From Azoarcus indigens (lineage in GTDB: Bacteria; Pseudomonadota; Gammaproteobacteria; Burkholderiales; Rhodocyclaceae), in assembly GCF_004361735.1 (NCBI RefSeq), contig NZ_SNVV01000005.1:124001-188000 (forward strand): 64,000 nt of DNA, written 5' to 3'. The notes under the pieces are model-generated. The model was not told the origin of the DNA. It was given only the letters and a program-made list of their open reading frames with translations, and ran no database searches. Shown one piece after another: positions 51,417 to 63,057 of this stretch (position 1 is the stretch's first letter; the number at the start of each line of letters is the position of its first letter). A program made the translations under genes and the position numbers.

Positions 51417-52196
51417 TCAGGATTCGCGGATGTGGCCGATGTGCTCGCGCAACTCGTGCACATAGGCGGCGAAGGGTTCGGTGTAGGTGACTTCGAGGTC
51501 GCGCGGGCGCGGCAGGTCGATCTCGCGCTTGACCAGGATGCGGCCGGGGCGCTTGCTCATCACATAGACGGTGTCGGCGAGGAAGACCGCCTCGCGCAGG
51601 TCGTGGGTGACCAGCACGACGGTGAAGGGCTCTTCCTGCCACAGGTCGCGCACCATGCACCACAGTTCTTCGCGGGTGAAGGCGTCCAGCGCGCCGAAGG
51701 GCTCGTCCAGCATCAGCAGGCGGGGCTTGTGGATGAGGGCGCGGCAGATGGAGGCGCGCTGCTGCATGCCGCCGGAAAGCTCCCACGGAAATTTGTTCTC
51801 GAAGCCGGCGAGGCCGACGCGCTTCAACAGCGCGCGCGCCTGCTCCTCGTACTCGGCGCGCCGGGCGCGCAGGGTGGAGCGATAGGGCTCGACGATCTCC
51901 ATCGGCAGCATCACGTTCTGCAGCGTGGTGCGCCAGGGCAGCAGGTTGGAGGCCTGGAAGGCCATGCCCACGCATTTCTGCGGGCCGCCGACCTCGCGGC
52001 CGTCCACATAGACATAGCCCTTGCTCGGCGGCTTGAGGCCGGTGACCAGTTTCATCACGGTGGACTTGCCACAGCCCGAGGGGCCGACGAGGGAGATGAA
52101 TTCGTTTTCGCGGATGCTCAGGCTGACATCCTCGATGGCGAAGGGGCTGCCCGGCTGGTAGGCGAGGCTGACGTTCTCGAAGCGGACAAAATCCAT
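51417..52196 (-). CDS. NitT/TauT-type ABC transporter ATPase
   Basis: 259 residues. Walker A GPSGCGKSTV, Q-loop MAFQASNLLPW, signature LSGGMQQRASICRAL, Walker B LLMLDEPFGALD, switch His in VTHDLREAV. ATG 52196. Ends 17 bases before the permease gene. Confidence 0.92.
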   Translation of the reverse strand: MDFVRFENVSLAYQPGSPFAIEDVSLSIRENEFISLVGPSGCGKSTVMKLVTGLKPPSKGYVYVDGREVGGPQKCVGMAFQASNLLPWRTTLQNVMLPMEIVEPYRSTLRARRAEYEEQARALLKRVGLAGFENKFPWELSGGMQQRASICRALIHKPRLLMLDEPFGALDAFTREELWCMVRDLWQEEPFTVVLVTHDLREAVFLADTVYVMSKRPGRILVKREIDLPRPRDLEVTYTEPFAAYVHELREHIGHIRES

Positions 52197-52260
52197 GATG
52201 TATTCCGCCCGGCGCCGCGGGTGAGGCGGGCCGGGCGTCCTCCTTGTCGTTTCGGGTGAC

Positions 52261-53295
52261 TTACTTGACGGCGCGGTCGGCGGCGGGCGGCAGGTAGGCG
52301 GAGGTGAACAGCGCGCCCGCGTCCGGCGTGGCGGGCAGGCCGAAGGCGGCAACCACGTCGGCAACCGAGCGCTTCAGGCGGGCTTCATCCACCGCGCCCA
52401 GGCCCAGCCTGGCGGTTTCAGGCGTGACCACCACCATGTCCATCGCCATCTTCAGGCGGCGGGTTTCCAGCGCCACGTTGATCAGCGGATCGCGTTCCTT
52501 CACGTAGGCCACCGCGGCTTCCGGGTTGGCCAGGGTTTCCTTCAGCGCTTTGTTGAAGGCGCGCACGAAGCCGGCCACCGCCTGCGGCTTCTCGGCCAGG
52601 AACTTCGGGCTGGCGATGATGGCGTTGCCGTAGAACTCGACGCCGTGGTCCGGGTACTTCAGCGCCACGATGTCCTCGGTCTTCACGCCGCGGGCTTCCA
52701 GGTTGAGCACGCTGGTGAAGTAGAAGCCGGTGATGCCGTCCACATCGCCGCGGGCGAGCAGGGTCTCGCGGATGGCCGGCTCCACCGTCTGCCACTTCAC
52801 CGCGTCCAGCGCCAGGCCGTTGGCCTTGGCAAAGGCCGGCCAGGCCTTGCGGCCGCCGTCGAACACCGGCGCGGCCAGGGTCTTGCCCACCAGGTCGGCC
52901 GGCTTGCTCACGCCGGATTTCTTCAGCAGCACGATGGCGGCTGGGGTGCTGTTGTAGACCATGTAGACGCCCTGGATCTTGGTGCCGGGCGTCTTGGCTT
53001 CCTGTTCGATCAGCGAGTTGAAGTCGGCGAAGCCCATTTCGTAGGCGCCGGTGGCGACGCGGGTGACCGCGCCGGCGGAGCCGTTGCCGGCGTCGATCTC
53101 CACGTCCAGGCCTTCGGCGGCGAAGTAGTTCTTCGCCTTCGCCAGCAGGAAGGGGGCCGCCGGGCCTTCGAAGCGCCAGTCCAGGGTGAACTTGATCTTC
53201 ACCGGGTCGGCGGCGTGCGCGGCGCCGCCGGCGAAGGCCAGGGCGGTGGCGGCGCAGAGGAAGAGACGGCGGGAGATGGAGGTCTTGCGGGTCAT
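52261..53295 (-). CDS. NMT1/THI5-like ABC substrate-binding protein
   Basis: 344 residues. Export signal with a twin-arginine-like start (SRRLFLCAA) and cleavage at AHA/ADP. The mature start VKIKFTLDWRFEGPAAPFLL is that of NMT1/THI5-like periplasmic proteins, the group that binds thiamine-pyrimidine precursors and other pyrimidine-like or flavin ligands. ATG 53295 follows GGAGCAGCTC. First gene of the importer operon (binding protein, ATPase, permease). Confidence 0.88.
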   Translation of the reverse strand: MTRKTSISRRLFLCAATALAFAGGAAHAADPVKIKFTLDWRFEGPAAPFLLAKAKNYFAAEGLDVEIDAGNGSAGAVTRVATGAYEMGFADFNSLIEQEAKTPGTKIQGVYMVYNSTPAAIVLLKKSGVSKPADLVGKTLAAPVFDGGRKAWPAFAKANGLALDAVKWQTVEPAIRETLLARGDVDGITGFYFTSVLNLEARGVKTEDIVALKYPDHGVEFYGNAIIASPKFLAEKPQAVAGFVRAFNKALKETLANPEAAVAYVKERDPLINVALETRRLKMAMDMVVVTPETARLGLGAVDEARLKRSVADVVAAFGLPATPDAGALFTSAYLPPAADRAVK

Positions 53296-53703
53296 GAGCT
53301 GCTCCGTTTGCATGGATGGATCGGTTTCGGCCCAGCAATTGGCAAGCGCCGTGCCACCGGAAAGTGGCAAAAACGGCGGATTATCGCGCCCGATCCGGGT
53401 GCTGCACGTTCCCTCGTGGTGCGTGCGCCGGAGCGACGCCCGTAACGACTTGTTTCGGCACATTTTTGCGATGCACCGAAGTTGGGCGGGAATGGCATAA
53501 ATGCGCCAACAAAGGGAATGCTTTTTGAATATCGAGGAAAGGATATTCCTTTTATAAACAGAAGGATGTGAATTGGTGGTCTTATATGGCAAACGTAATA
53601 CCCATTATTCGCCAAAGCCCTTTCGGCTCCTGTTAGCGTCTAAAAAAGCGCGGCAATCCGGTGCGCAGCAGCATTCACAGCAGACCACTCAGGAGTCCCA
53701 TCA
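53296..53703. promoter_or_regulatory. AT-rich divergent control region, 408 bases
   Basis: Between the importer operon (minus) and the OmpK-like gene (plus). The part from about 53495 to 53650 is clearly richer in A and T than the surrounding sequence. It contains a perfect inverted repeat GAATATC-N8-GATATTC (53527-53548), followed by TTTATAAAC. I cannot assign a -35/-10 pair with confidence. Confidence 0.45.
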
Positions 53704-54588
53704 ATGAAGTCCTCCCCCACCCGCGGCAAGAAGCTGGCGCTCGCCTGCGCCATCGCCGCTCTGCCCGCCCTCGTGCCGAATGCCGCCCAGGCTGCCACCT
53801 GGAGCGATACCTTCATCGGCTACCGCTTCGGCACCGATTTCCGCGAGCCGAACAACCGCGACGAGGTGCGCAAGCATGTGCTGCAACTGACCCACGCCAG
53901 CGGCTACTCGATCGGCCAGAACTTCGTGAACCTGGACGTGCTGCAGTCCGACGGCAAGGACCCGGCGAGCGGCAGCGACAGCGGCGCCACCGAGTTCTAC
54001 CTGACCTACCGCCACCAGTTCCACCTGGGCAAGATCTTCGACAAGGACATGTCCTTCGGCCCGGTCAAGGAAGTGGCGGTGACCGCCGGCTTCGACCTCA
54101 ACACCAAGAACACCCGCTTCGCGCCGCGCAAGCGCCTGCTGGTGGTCGGCCCCACGCTGAAGTTCGACGTGCCGGGCTTCCTCGACCTCAGCCTGCTGTA
54201 CGGCCGCGAGCAGAACCACTGCGGCCTCGGCTCCCCCGCCTGCCCGAAGAGCGACATCACCTTCGATCCGCAGTGGATCGTCAGCGCCTCCTGGGGCATT
54301 CCCTTCCAGGCCGGCCCGGTGCCGCTCAAGTTCCAGGGCTTCATCAACTACATGAGCGAGAAGGGCAAGGACTACGCCGGGGTGAAGACCAAGGAAGAAA
54401 CCCTGATGCGCACTTCGCTGATGGTGGACGTCGGCCAGATGGTCAGCGGCAAGAAGAACACCTTCCTGATGGGCGTGGGCTACGAGCTGTGGCGCAACAA
54501 GTTCGGCAACCACAGCAACGCCGCCGGCGTGACCAAGCCGGGCATAGACACCAACGCGCCGACCTTCCAGATGGAATGGCACTTCTGA
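53704..54588 (+). CDS. Tsx/OmpK-like outer-membrane channel
   Basis: 294 residues. Signal peptide (cleavage near QAA/TWS), then alternating beta strands across about 260 residues, ending in the outer-membrane insertion signature MEWHF with terminal Phe. The pattern (FIGYRFGTDFREPNN, VLQLTHASGYSIGQNF) matches nucleoside-specific Tsx/OmpK porins. The ATG follows AGGAG. Divergent from an NMT1-type importer, it may bring the same substrate across the outer membrane. Confidence 0.8.
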   Translation: MKSSPTRGKKLALACAIAALPALVPNAAQAATWSDTFIGYRFGTDFREPNNRDEVRKHVLQLTHASGYSIGQNFVNLDVLQSDGKDPASGSDSGATEFYLTYRHQFHLGKIFDKDMSFGPVKEVAVTAGFDLNTKNTRFAPRKRLLVVGPTLKFDVPGFLDLSLLYGREQNHCGLGSPACPKSDITFDPQWIVSASWGIPFQAGPVPLKFQGFINYMSEKGKDYAGVKTKEETLMRTSLMVDVGQMVSGKKNTFLMGVGYELWRNKFGNHSNAAGVTKPGIDTNAPTFQMEWHF

Positions 54589-54907
54589 TCCGCCCTGCCT
54601 GAGCGGAGCCGGGTGCGCACCGCGCGCACCCCCGCGCCGGACCTGCTGGCCTGCATCCGCAGGCAAGCGGTCCGGCGTGTGCTTTCTGGTGCCCGCCGCC
54701 AGGCTGCGCCAGCCGGCGGTGCCCGCCGCAAAGGCGGCCGCATGCAATTGGGAAATCAGGAAATTTTCCTGTTTTGCACGGACTTTCCCCCGCAAAACGT
54801 TAGCAGCTAAACTGCCCGGCTTCTGTCGGCCGCGGGCGCAATGGCGCGCTTGTGCAACTGGCTACGCACAGGGTGGGAGGGATGCCTCCCGTTCACGAGG
54901 AATCCCG
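54589..54907. promoter_or_regulatory. Intergenic region with two perfect inverted repeats upstream of the sulfatase gene
   Basis: 319 bases. Palindrome CAGGAAA-T-TTTCCTG at 54757-54771 is immediately followed by GTTTTGC (54771-54777), which pairs with GCAAAAC (54792-54798) across a 14-base loop. These two elements sit about 110-150 bases before the gene start. No convincing -35/-10 pair identified. Confidence 0.45.
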
Positions 54908-57019
54908 ATGCACCGTCTAATGTTCCGCCGCCTGCGTTACCTCCTGGCCGGCGTGTTCTTCTTCTTCCTGCTGTTCGCCTTGCTGCGGGCAGGCTTCTAT
55001 CTCTGGTCGTCCGAAGTCACGCTGGGCGAGGGTACGCATGCTGCCGAAGTGCTGAAGACCCTGGGCGTGGGGCTGCGCTTCGACCTGCGGCTGGCGATCC
55101 TGCTGATGCTGCCGCTGGCGGTGCTCGCCATCCTGCCGCGCTTCAACCTCGCCACCTCGCGGCCGCTGCGGTGGATCGGCCGGCTATGGCTATTGGCCGC
55201 CAGCCTGGCGGTGACGCTGATCTACATCGTGGACTTCGGCCACTACCAGTACCTTGGGCTGCGGATCAATTCCAGCATCCTGCGTTTCTTCTCCGACGCC
55301 CAGATCTCCGCCGACATGGTGTGGCAGAGCTACCCGGTGGTGTGGCTGACGCTGCTGTGGCTGGTGGCCAGCTTCTCCATCTTCGGCATCATGCTGGCGC
55401 TGGAGAAGCGCACGCTGGACCGCCCGCCGCGGCCGGTGGGCGTGCTGCCGGCGGCGCTGGCGCTGGCGGCCACCGTGGTGCTGGGCTTCCTCGGCATCCT
55501 CGGCCGGCTGGAGGACATCAACCCCCGCAACCCGGTGCCGCTGCGCTGGGGCGACGCCTTCTTCTCCGGCAGCACCCAGGTTGGCGCCCTCGGCCTCAAC
55601 CCGGTGATCTTCCTGTGGGACACGGTGCGGACGCCGCTGGAGCGCTATGACCTTGCGGCGGTGCGCGAGTACTACCCGGAGGTGGCCAACTACCTCGGCG
55701 TGGAGGCCCCCGCGGCCGGTGCCGGCGACGTCCAGCCGCGCTTCGACCGCCACATCGGGGTGCAGCCCCACCACCTGCAGCGCCCGCGCCCGCCCAACGT
55801 CGTCTTCATCATGCTGGAGTCCTTCGGCGCCAGCGTCACCGGCATCCACGGCAACCCGCTGGACCCGACGCCCCACCTCGACTCGCTGGCGCGCCAGGGC
55901 TGGTTCTTCCCCAACCTCTACGTGCCGGTCACCGGCACCGCCAAGACGGTGTGGGCGACGATCACCGGCATTCCGGACGTGTCCCGCGCCGAGAGCGCCA
56001 CCCGCAACCCCTTCATCGTGCCGCAGCACACCGTGGCCAACGCCTTCCGTGAGCACGACAAGTTCTACGCCATCGGCGGCAGCGCCGGCTGGGCCAACAT
56101 GAATGCGCTCATCGTCAGCAGCGTGGACGGCATCCAGCTCTACGAGGAAGGTCACTGGAAGTCCCAGAACGCCGACGTTTGGGGCGTCTCCGACCTCAAT
56201 ATGTTCAAGGAAGTGGATGCGATGCTGCGCGACATGCCGCGCGACAAGCCTTTCTTCGCCTTTCTGCAGACCGCCGGCAACCACCGCCCCTTCACCATTC
56301 CGCCGGACAGCGACGATTTCGAGGTGAAGCGCATCAGCGACGCCGAGGCCGATCCCGCCGGTTTCCGCGGCGCCGACCAGTACAACGCGGTGCGCCTGCA
56401 GGACTACAGCGTCGGCCGCTTCATCGAGATGGCGAAGAAGAGCGGCTACCACGACGACACCATCTTCGTGCTCTATGGCGACCACAACGGCCGCATCTCC
56501 CGCCTGCCCTTCATGCCGCCCGCCTACGAGGCGCTGAACCTGGAGAGCCTGAACGTGCCGGCGGTGATCTACGCCCCCAGGATGATCGCCCCGCGCGTCA
56601 CCGCCGAGGCCACCAGCCTGCTGGACCTGCTGCCCACGGTGGCCGGCCTGGTCGGCGTGGAATACACCAACACCACCATGGGCCGCGACATCCAGCTGCC
56701 GGCGCCGGAAGGCGAGCGGGCGGTGCCGGTGGTGCTGCGCGAAGGCAACTTCCCGCTCATCGGCGTCGTCACCCAGCACTACCTGGTGCAGATGAACGCC
56801 GACGGCAGCAGCCCCTCCATGCACGAGATCGCCTCCAAGACGCCGCTGGACAACGTCGCCGAGGCCAACCCGGCGGAATACCAGCGCCTCTACCGCCTCG
56901 CCCGCGGCCTGCATGAAACCGCCCGCCTGATGCTCTACAGCAACAAGGTGGAAGACAGTTCGCAGGCGGTGCCGGTGCACAGCCCCCTGCCGCAGACGGC
57001 GCCCCACGGCGCTCACTGA
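54908..57019 (+). CDS. LTA-synthase-like membrane sulfatase / phosphoglycerol transferase family
   Basis: 703 residues. Five membrane helices (about 10-210), linker, then an extracytoplasmic sulfatase domain (about 295-640). Metal ligands are visible: Glu in [12 protein letters not shown], the nucleophile Thr in [13 protein letters not shown], and Asp-His in [10 protein letters not shown]. Start has GAGGAA. The family transfers phosphoglycerol or phosphoethanolamine onto envelope glycans or lipids; the exact reaction is unknown. A Gram-negative member most likely modifies periplasmic glucans or LPS. Confidence 0.85.
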   Translation: MHRLMFRRLRYLLAGVFFFFLLFALLRAGFYLWSSEVTLGEGTHAAEVLKTLGVGLRFDLRLAILLMLPLAVLAILPRFNLATSRPLRWIGRLWLLAASLAVTLIYIVDFGHYQYLGLRINSSILRFFSDAQISADMVWQSYPVVWLTLLWLVASFSIFGIMLALEKRTLDRPPRPVGVLPAALALAATVVLGFLGILGRLEDINPRNPVPLRWGDAFFSGSTQVGALGLNPVIFLWDTVRTPLERYDLAAVREYYPEVANYLGVEAPAAGAGDVQPRFDRHIGVQPHHLQRPRPPNVVFIMLESFGASVTGIHGNPLDPTPHLDSLARQGWFFPNLYVPVTGTAKTVWATITGIPDVSRAESATRNPFIVPQHTVANAFREHDKFYAIGGSAGWANMNALIVSSVDGIQLYEEGHWKSQNADVWGVSDLNMFKEVDAMLRDMPRDKPFFAFLQTAGNHRPFTIPPDSDDFEVKRISDAEADPAGFRGADQYNAVRLQDYSVGRFIEMAKKSGYHDDTIFVLYGDHNGRISRLPFMPPAYEALNLESLNVPAVIYAPRMIAPRVTAEATSLLDLLPTVAGLVGVEYTNTTMGRDIQLPAPEGERAVPVVLREGNFPLIGVVTQHYLVQMNADGSSPSMHEIASKTPLDNVAEANPAEYQRLYRLARGLHETARLMLYSNKVEDSSQAVPVHSPLPQTAPHGAH

Positions 57020-57056
57020 GCGCCCGCCGCCGGCACAGATGACGCAAGGAACAGGC

Positions 57057-57890
57057 ATGACGGAAAGACATGGCGCCGAGGCCTCGCCGCTGGGGCGCAC
57101 GGTCAGCTACCGCGATACCTACGCGCCGGAGCTGCTGTTCCCCATCCCGCGCCAGCTGAAGCGCGACGAGCTGGGCCTGCGCGAGGAGGCGCTGCCCTTC
57201 GTCGGCGCCGACCTGTGGAACGCCTACGAGCTGTCCTGGCTGAACCCGCGCGGCAAGCCGGTGGTGGCGCTGGCGTGCTTCCGGGTGCCGGCGGAAACGC
57301 CGCGGCTGGTGGAGTCCAAGTCGCTCAAGCTCTACCTCAACTCCTTCAACCAGCATGTGTTCGCCGACCATGACGCGGTGGCGGCCACCATCGCCGCCGA
57401 TCTCTCCGCTGCCGCCGGCGGCCCGGTGGGCGTGGAGGTGACGCCGCTGTCGCAGCGGCCGCAGCGCGCCTTCGGCTATCCGGAAGGCCTCTGCCTGGAT
57501 GAGCTGGATGTCGCCATCGACAGCTACCAGCCGGCGCCGGAACTGCTTTCCGCCGGCGGCGCCGAGGTGGAGGAAACGCTGTATTCCCACCTGCTGAAGT
57601 CCAACTGCCTGGTCACCGGCCAGCCGGACTGGGGCATGGTGGCGCTGCGCTACCGCGGTCCGGCCATCGATCGCGCCGGCCTGCTGCGCTATATCGTCTC
57701 CTTCCGCGGCCACAACGAATTCCACGAGCAGTGCGTGGAACGCATCTTCTGCGACGTGTTGGCGCGCTGCCAGCCGCGCGAACTCTCCGTATGGGCGCGC
57801 TACACCCGCCGCGGCGGGCTGGACATCAACCCCTGGCGCGCCACCTCCCTGGCGCTGGTGGCGGATGAGCGCATGGAAGTGCGGCAGTAG
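57057..57890 (+). CDS. queF: QueF, NADPH-dependent 7-cyano-7-deazaguanine reductase
   Basis: 277 residues, the long (E. coli) bimodular type. Catalytic Cys184 in [15 protein letters not shown] and the following QueF motif [16 protein letters not shown]. It converts preQ0 to preQ1 in queuosine synthesis. I chose ATG 57057, which follows AAGGAACAGGC, over the in-frame ATG at 57039. Confidence 0.95.
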   Translation: MTERHGAEASPLGRTVSYRDTYAPELLFPIPRQLKRDELGLREEALPFVGADLWNAYELSWLNPRGKPVVALACFRVPAETPRLVESKSLKLYLNSFNQHVFADHDAVAATIAADLSAAAGGPVGVEVTPLSQRPQRAFGYPEGLCLDELDVAIDSYQPAPELLSAGGAEVEETLYSHLLKSNCLVTGQPDWGMVALRYRGPAIDRAGLLRYIVSFRGHNEFHEQCVERIFCDVLARCQPRELSVWARYTRRGGLDINPWRATSLALVADERMEVRQ

Positions 57891-58032
57891 GGCCGACACA
57901 TGGTCGAGGTCGGGGCGCGGCATGCTGCGCGGGCACCGGCCTGGTGCGCGGGGTGCGCTCCGCGGCGCAGGATGTCCGCGGCATCGCCCGGCGAGGGCCG
58001 CAACCGCGGGCGCCCGGCCGCGGGCTGCGAAC

Positions 58033-58047
58033 TGGAATGCCAATTGC
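58033..58047 (+). promoter_or_regulatory. Sigma54-like -24/-12 element upstream of ureD
   Basis: TGGAAT-GCCAA-TTGC keeps GG and GC 10 bases apart, the invariant spacing of sigma54 promoters. The implied start near 58059 almost coincides with the ureD ATG (58061), so either the mRNA is leaderless or the match is fortuitous. Confidence 0.35.
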
Positions 58048-58060
58048 TAAAACGAAAGTC

Positions 58061-58918
58061 ATGAACGCCGTCGTCGAATGCCCCAGCCTGACGCCCTCCG
58101 CACACGGCTGGCAGGCCGAGCTGCACCTCGGTTTCCGCCGCCGCGGCGACCGCAGCGTGCTGGCCGAGCGCCGCCACGTCGGTCCGTTGGTGGTGCAGCG
58201 TGCGCTCTACCCCGAGGGGGGCGAGGTGTGCCATGCCATCGTCGTGCACCCGCCGGCCGGCATCGTCGGCGGCGATTCCCTGACGCTGAACGTGGACGTG
58301 GGCGCTGGTGCCCATGCGCTGCTGACCACGCCGGGCGCCGGCAAGTGGTACCGCAGCGAGGGCCGCGCCGGCCGCCTCAGCCAGCGCATCGCGGTGGCTG
58401 AAGGCGGGGTGTGCGAATGGCTGCCGCAGGAGAGCATCGTTTATGAAGGCGCGGTCGGCGAACTGCTGACCGAGGTGGAGTTGGCGGGCGACGCCTGCTT
58501 CATCGGCAGCGAGATGAGCTGCTTCGGCCGCACCGGCTCCGGCGAGCGCTTCGGTCGTGGCACGCTGGCATTGGCCACCCGCATCCGCCGCGATGGCAAG
58601 AGCCTGTGGCTGGAGCGCGGTCGGGTGGAAGGCGGCGGCAGCCTGATGGATTCACCGGTCGGCCTGGGCGGCCACCCGGTCGTCGGCACCCTGCTGGCGG
58701 CGTCGCCGCGGGTGGATGGCGAACTGCTCGCCGCCTGCCGCGGGATCGCGCCGGCGGTGGGTGAGGGCGCGGTCACCCTGCTGCCCGGCCTGCTGGTCGC
58801 CCGTTATCTCGGCCCCGGCTGCGAGCCGGGGCGCATCTGGTTCAACCGCCTGTGGGCGGTGTTGCGGCCGGCGCTGGCCGGGCGGCCGCTGGCCATCCCG
58901 CGCATCTGGAACACCTGA
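58061..58918 (+). CDS. ureD: Urease accessory protein UreD
   Basis: 285 residues. UreD hallmarks LYPEGGEVCHAIVVHPPAGI, GGDSLTLNV and PGAGKWYRSEG. It forms the scaffold on apo-urease for UreF and UreG during nickel insertion. ATG 58061 is the best start by length; it has no strong ribosome site. First gene of ureDABCEFG. Confidence 0.93.
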   Translation: MNAVVECPSLTPSAHGWQAELHLGFRRRGDRSVLAERRHVGPLVVQRALYPEGGEVCHAIVVHPPAGIVGGDSLTLNVDVGAGAHALLTTPGAGKWYRSEGRAGRLSQRIAVAEGGVCEWLPQESIVYEGAVGELLTEVELAGDACFIGSEMSCFGRTGSGERFGRGTLALATRIRRDGKSLWLERGRVEGGGSLMDSPVGLGGHPVVGTLLAASPRVDGELLAACRGIAPAVGEGAVTLLPGLLVARYLGPGCEPGRIWFNRLWAVLRPALAGRPLAIPRIWNT

Positions 58919-58954
58919 GTGGAATACCCGAATGGAACACACGAGGACTAGCGT

Positions 58955-59257
58955 ATGGAATTGACTCCGCGCGAGAAGGACAAGCTGCTCATCTTCACCG
59001 CCGGCCTGCTCGCCGAGCGCCGCCGCGCCCGCGGCCTCAAGCTCAACTACCCGGAGGCGGTGGCGCTGATCACCTGCGCCATCCTCGAAGGCGCGCGCGA
59101 CGGCCGCACGGTGGCCGAGCTGATGAGCTTCGGCACCACCCTCCTCGCCCGCGAGGACGTCATGGACGGCGTCGCCGAGTTGATTCCGGAGATCCAGGTC
59201 GAGGCGACCTTCCCGGACGGCACCAAGCTGGTCACGGTACACAACCCCATCGTCTGA
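58955..59257 (+). CDS. ureA: Urease subunit gamma UreA
   Basis: 100 residues, full length. Typical [19 protein letters not shown] start and NYPEAVALI. Structural subunit of the alpha-beta-gamma trimer. The ATG follows GAGGAC. Confidence 0.97.
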   Translation: MELTPREKDKLLIFTAGLLAERRRARGLKLNYPEAVALITCAILEGARDGRTVAELMSFGTTLLAREDVMDGVAELIPEIQVEATFPDGTKLVTVHNPIV

Positions 59258-59330
59258 CAGCGCGGGCGGCGCCGCGCCGGACGGCGCGGCCTGCACGCAA
59301 ACGTTCGCGGCGCGGCCGCGGGAGGTTGCG

Positions 59331-59666
59331 ATGCACGAAGCGGAAGTGGAACGCAAGGAACTGGAGCGGGCGGGCCTGCTTTCCCGCCTCAGGCTGCAGC
59401 TGCGCCGCCGGGGCGCCAGCCTGGACCCGGCGGCGCTGGTCGAGCCCGCCCGGGCTGAGCAGGTGCTGGCCGCGCTGGAGGCGGATGGCGACGGCATCGT
59501 GCGCGAACTGGCCGGCCGCCTGCGCCAGCTGCTGCAGGCGCCGCCGCAGGCCGAAGCCGCGACCATCATGCCGCCGGCAGACGCGCAAACGGACAAACCC
59601 GCCGCCCGGGCCGCCGTCCGGGACTACCGCTACGGCGCCCGTGGCGGTTGGGGCATACAAGGATAA
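59331..59666 (+). CDS. Extra small gene inside the urease operon, unknown function
   Basis: 111 residues between ureA and ureB. Helical N-terminal half rich in Arg, Glu and Leu (EVERKELERAGLLSRLRLQ), a central acidic patch, and a disordered Ala/Pro tail ending DYRYGARGGWGIQG. Strong ribosome site GGGAGG six bases before the ATG, and the coding frame is open and ends 15 bases before ureB, so it looks real. No known urease subunit or accessory protein matches. Perhaps an assembly or regulatory factor. Confidence 0.6.
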   Translation: MHEAEVERKELERAGLLSRLRLQLRRRGASLDPAALVEPARAEQVLAALEADGDGIVRELAGRLRQLLQAPPQAEAATIMPPADAQTDKPAARAAVRDYRYGARGGWGIQG

Positions 59667-59681
59667 GAAAGGAGCAAGCAC

Positions 59682-59987
59682 ATGATTCCGGGTGAACTCA
59701 TCCCCGCGGCCGGCGAGCTGGAGCTGAACGCCGGCCGCGCCACGCTGACCCTGTCGGTGACCAACACCGGCGACCGCCCGATCCAGGTCGGCTCGCACTA
59801 CCACTTCGCCGAGACCAACGCCGCGCTGGATTTCGACCGCAAGGCCGCCCGCGGCTTCCGCCTCAACATCGCCGCCGGCACCGCGGTGCGTTTCGAGCCG
59901 GGCCAGGCGCGCACGGTGGAACTGGTGGCGCTGGCCGGCGCGCGCAAGGTGTATGGCTTCAACGGCGACGTCATGGGAGCGCTTTGA
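59682..59987 (+). CDS. ureB: Urease subunit beta UreB
   Basis: 101 residues. Characteristic [19 protein letters not shown] start and [18 protein letters not shown]. The ATG has a GGAG site. Stops 1 base before the ureC ATG. Confidence 0.97.
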   Translation: MIPGELIPAAGELELNAGRATLTLSVTNTGDRPIQVGSHYHFAETNAALDFDRKAARGFRLNIAAGTAVRFEPGQARTVELVALAGARKVYGFNGDVMGAL

Positions 59988-59988
59988 G

Positions 59989-61695
<1,707 letters not shown>

Positions 61696-61810
61696 CGACA
61701 CGCGCGACTGCCGGTCGCGGTGGCGGGCGCAGGGTGGCTTGGCTACCCTGTGCCACTTCCCATCGCGCTGGCTCGCGCGGTCCATCGATACCCGTTTCCG
61801 GAGACATTCC

Positions 61811-62329
61811 ATGACCACGGCCTCCTCAGCTGGCCCGACGGGCGGCGACATGCTGCTGATCGAAGCCCTCTACGAAGGCAACCGTAACGCCACCGACACG
61901 CTGGAGCTGGACTTCGGCTACCGCACCAAGAGCCGCCTGCGTGCAAAGCTGGGCTCGGGTGCCGAAGTCGGCCTCTTCCTGCCGCGCGGCACCATCCTGC
62001 GCGGCGGCAACCGCCTGCTCGCCAATGACGGTCGGGTGGTGGAAGTGGTCGCCGCGCCGGAAGACTTGATGGAAGTGCGCTGCGCCGATGCCCTGGAGCT
62101 GGCGCGCGCCGCCTACCACCTGGGCAACCGCCACGTCGCCGTCGAACTCGGGGAGGGCTGGCTGCGCATCCAGGCCGACCATGTGCTGGAAGGCATGCTC
62201 ACCGGCCTGGGCGCCGACGTCGAAGCGCTACGCGCGCCCTTCGAGCCGGAAGCCGGCGCCTACGCCCACGGCCACCAGCACCCGGGTGACGGCAGCGGTG
62301 CCCGCATCCACATGATGGACGGGCAGTGA
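61811..62329 (+). CDS. ureE: Urease nickel chaperone UreE
   Basis: 172 residues. Peptide-binding N-terminal domain and metal-binding domain with [10 protein letters not shown]; the C-terminal tail has His ligands ([10 protein letters not shown]). It delivers Ni(II) to the UreDFG-urease complex. ATG 61811 follows GGAGAC; an internal ATG 39 bases on is also possible. Its stop overlaps the ureF start (GTGA). Confidence 0.92.
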   Translation: MTTASSAGPTGGDMLLIEALYEGNRNATDTLELDFGYRTKSRLRAKLGSGAEVGLFLPRGTILRGGNRLLANDGRVVEVVAAPEDLMEVRCADALELARAAYHLGNRHVAVELGEGWLRIQADHVLEGMLTGLGADVEALRAPFEPEAGAYAHGHQHPGDGSGARIHMMDGQ

Positions 62330-63057
62330 GCGAAGCCGCTCCCGCCGCCGCGGTGCTCGCCCCGGCCGCCCTCGGCCAGTTGCAGCTGGTGCGCCTGCTG
62401 CAACTGGCCAGCCCGGCGCTGCCGGTGGGCGCCTACACCTATTCGCAGGGCCTGGAGTGGGCGGTGGAATGCGGCGCGGTGCGCGACGAAGCCGACGCCG
62501 GCCGCTGGATAGGCGACCTGCTGAGCCACGGCGCCGGCCGTTTCGAAGCGCCGCTGCTGGCGCGGCTGGTGCAGGCCTGGGCGGTTGGCGAGGATGCCGA
62601 AGTCGCCCGGCTCAACGACGATTTCGTCTGCAGCCGCGAGACCTCGGAGCTGCGCGCCGAGACGCTGCAGATGGGCTATTCCCTGGTGCGCCTGCTGACC
62701 GAGCTGGACGCTTTCGCTGGCTTGCCGGGCTGGCGCGAACGCCTGCGCGGCATCGACTCCCCCGCCTTTCCCACCGCCTGGGCCGCGGCTGCCGCCGCCT
62801 GGAACATAGACGCCGGGGCCGCGCTGGCGGCCTACCTGTGGGCCTGGCTGGAAAACCAGGTGATGGCGGCGGTGAAGGCGGTGCCGCTGGGCCAGAGCGC
62901 CGGCCAGCGCTTGCTCGCCGGCCTGGGCGCGCGGCTGCCGGAGCTGGCGGCCGCGGCGCTGGCGTTGCCGGAGGCGGAATGGAGCAACTTCACCCCCGGC
63001 CTGGCCATCGCCAGCAGCCGGCATGAAACCCAATACACGAGGCTGTTCAGATCATGA
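62326..63057 (+). CDS. ureF: Urease accessory protein UreF
   Basis: 243 residues, all-helical. Family segments [20 protein letters not shown] and the C-terminal [14 protein letters not shown] tail. GTG start overlaps ureE, stop overlaps ureG (ATGA). It links UreD to the GTPase UreG. Confidence 0.94.
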   Translation: MSEAAPAAAVLAPAALGQLQLVRLLQLASPALPVGAYTYSQGLEWAVECGAVRDEADAGRWIGDLLSHGAGRFEAPLLARLVQAWAVGEDAEVARLNDDFVCSRETSELRAETLQMGYSLVRLLTELDAFAGLPGWRERLRGIDSPAFPTAWAAAAAAWNIDAGAALAAYLWAWLENQVMAAVKAVPLGQSAGQRLLAGLGARLPELAAAALALPEAEWSNFTPGLAIASSRHETQYTRLFRS

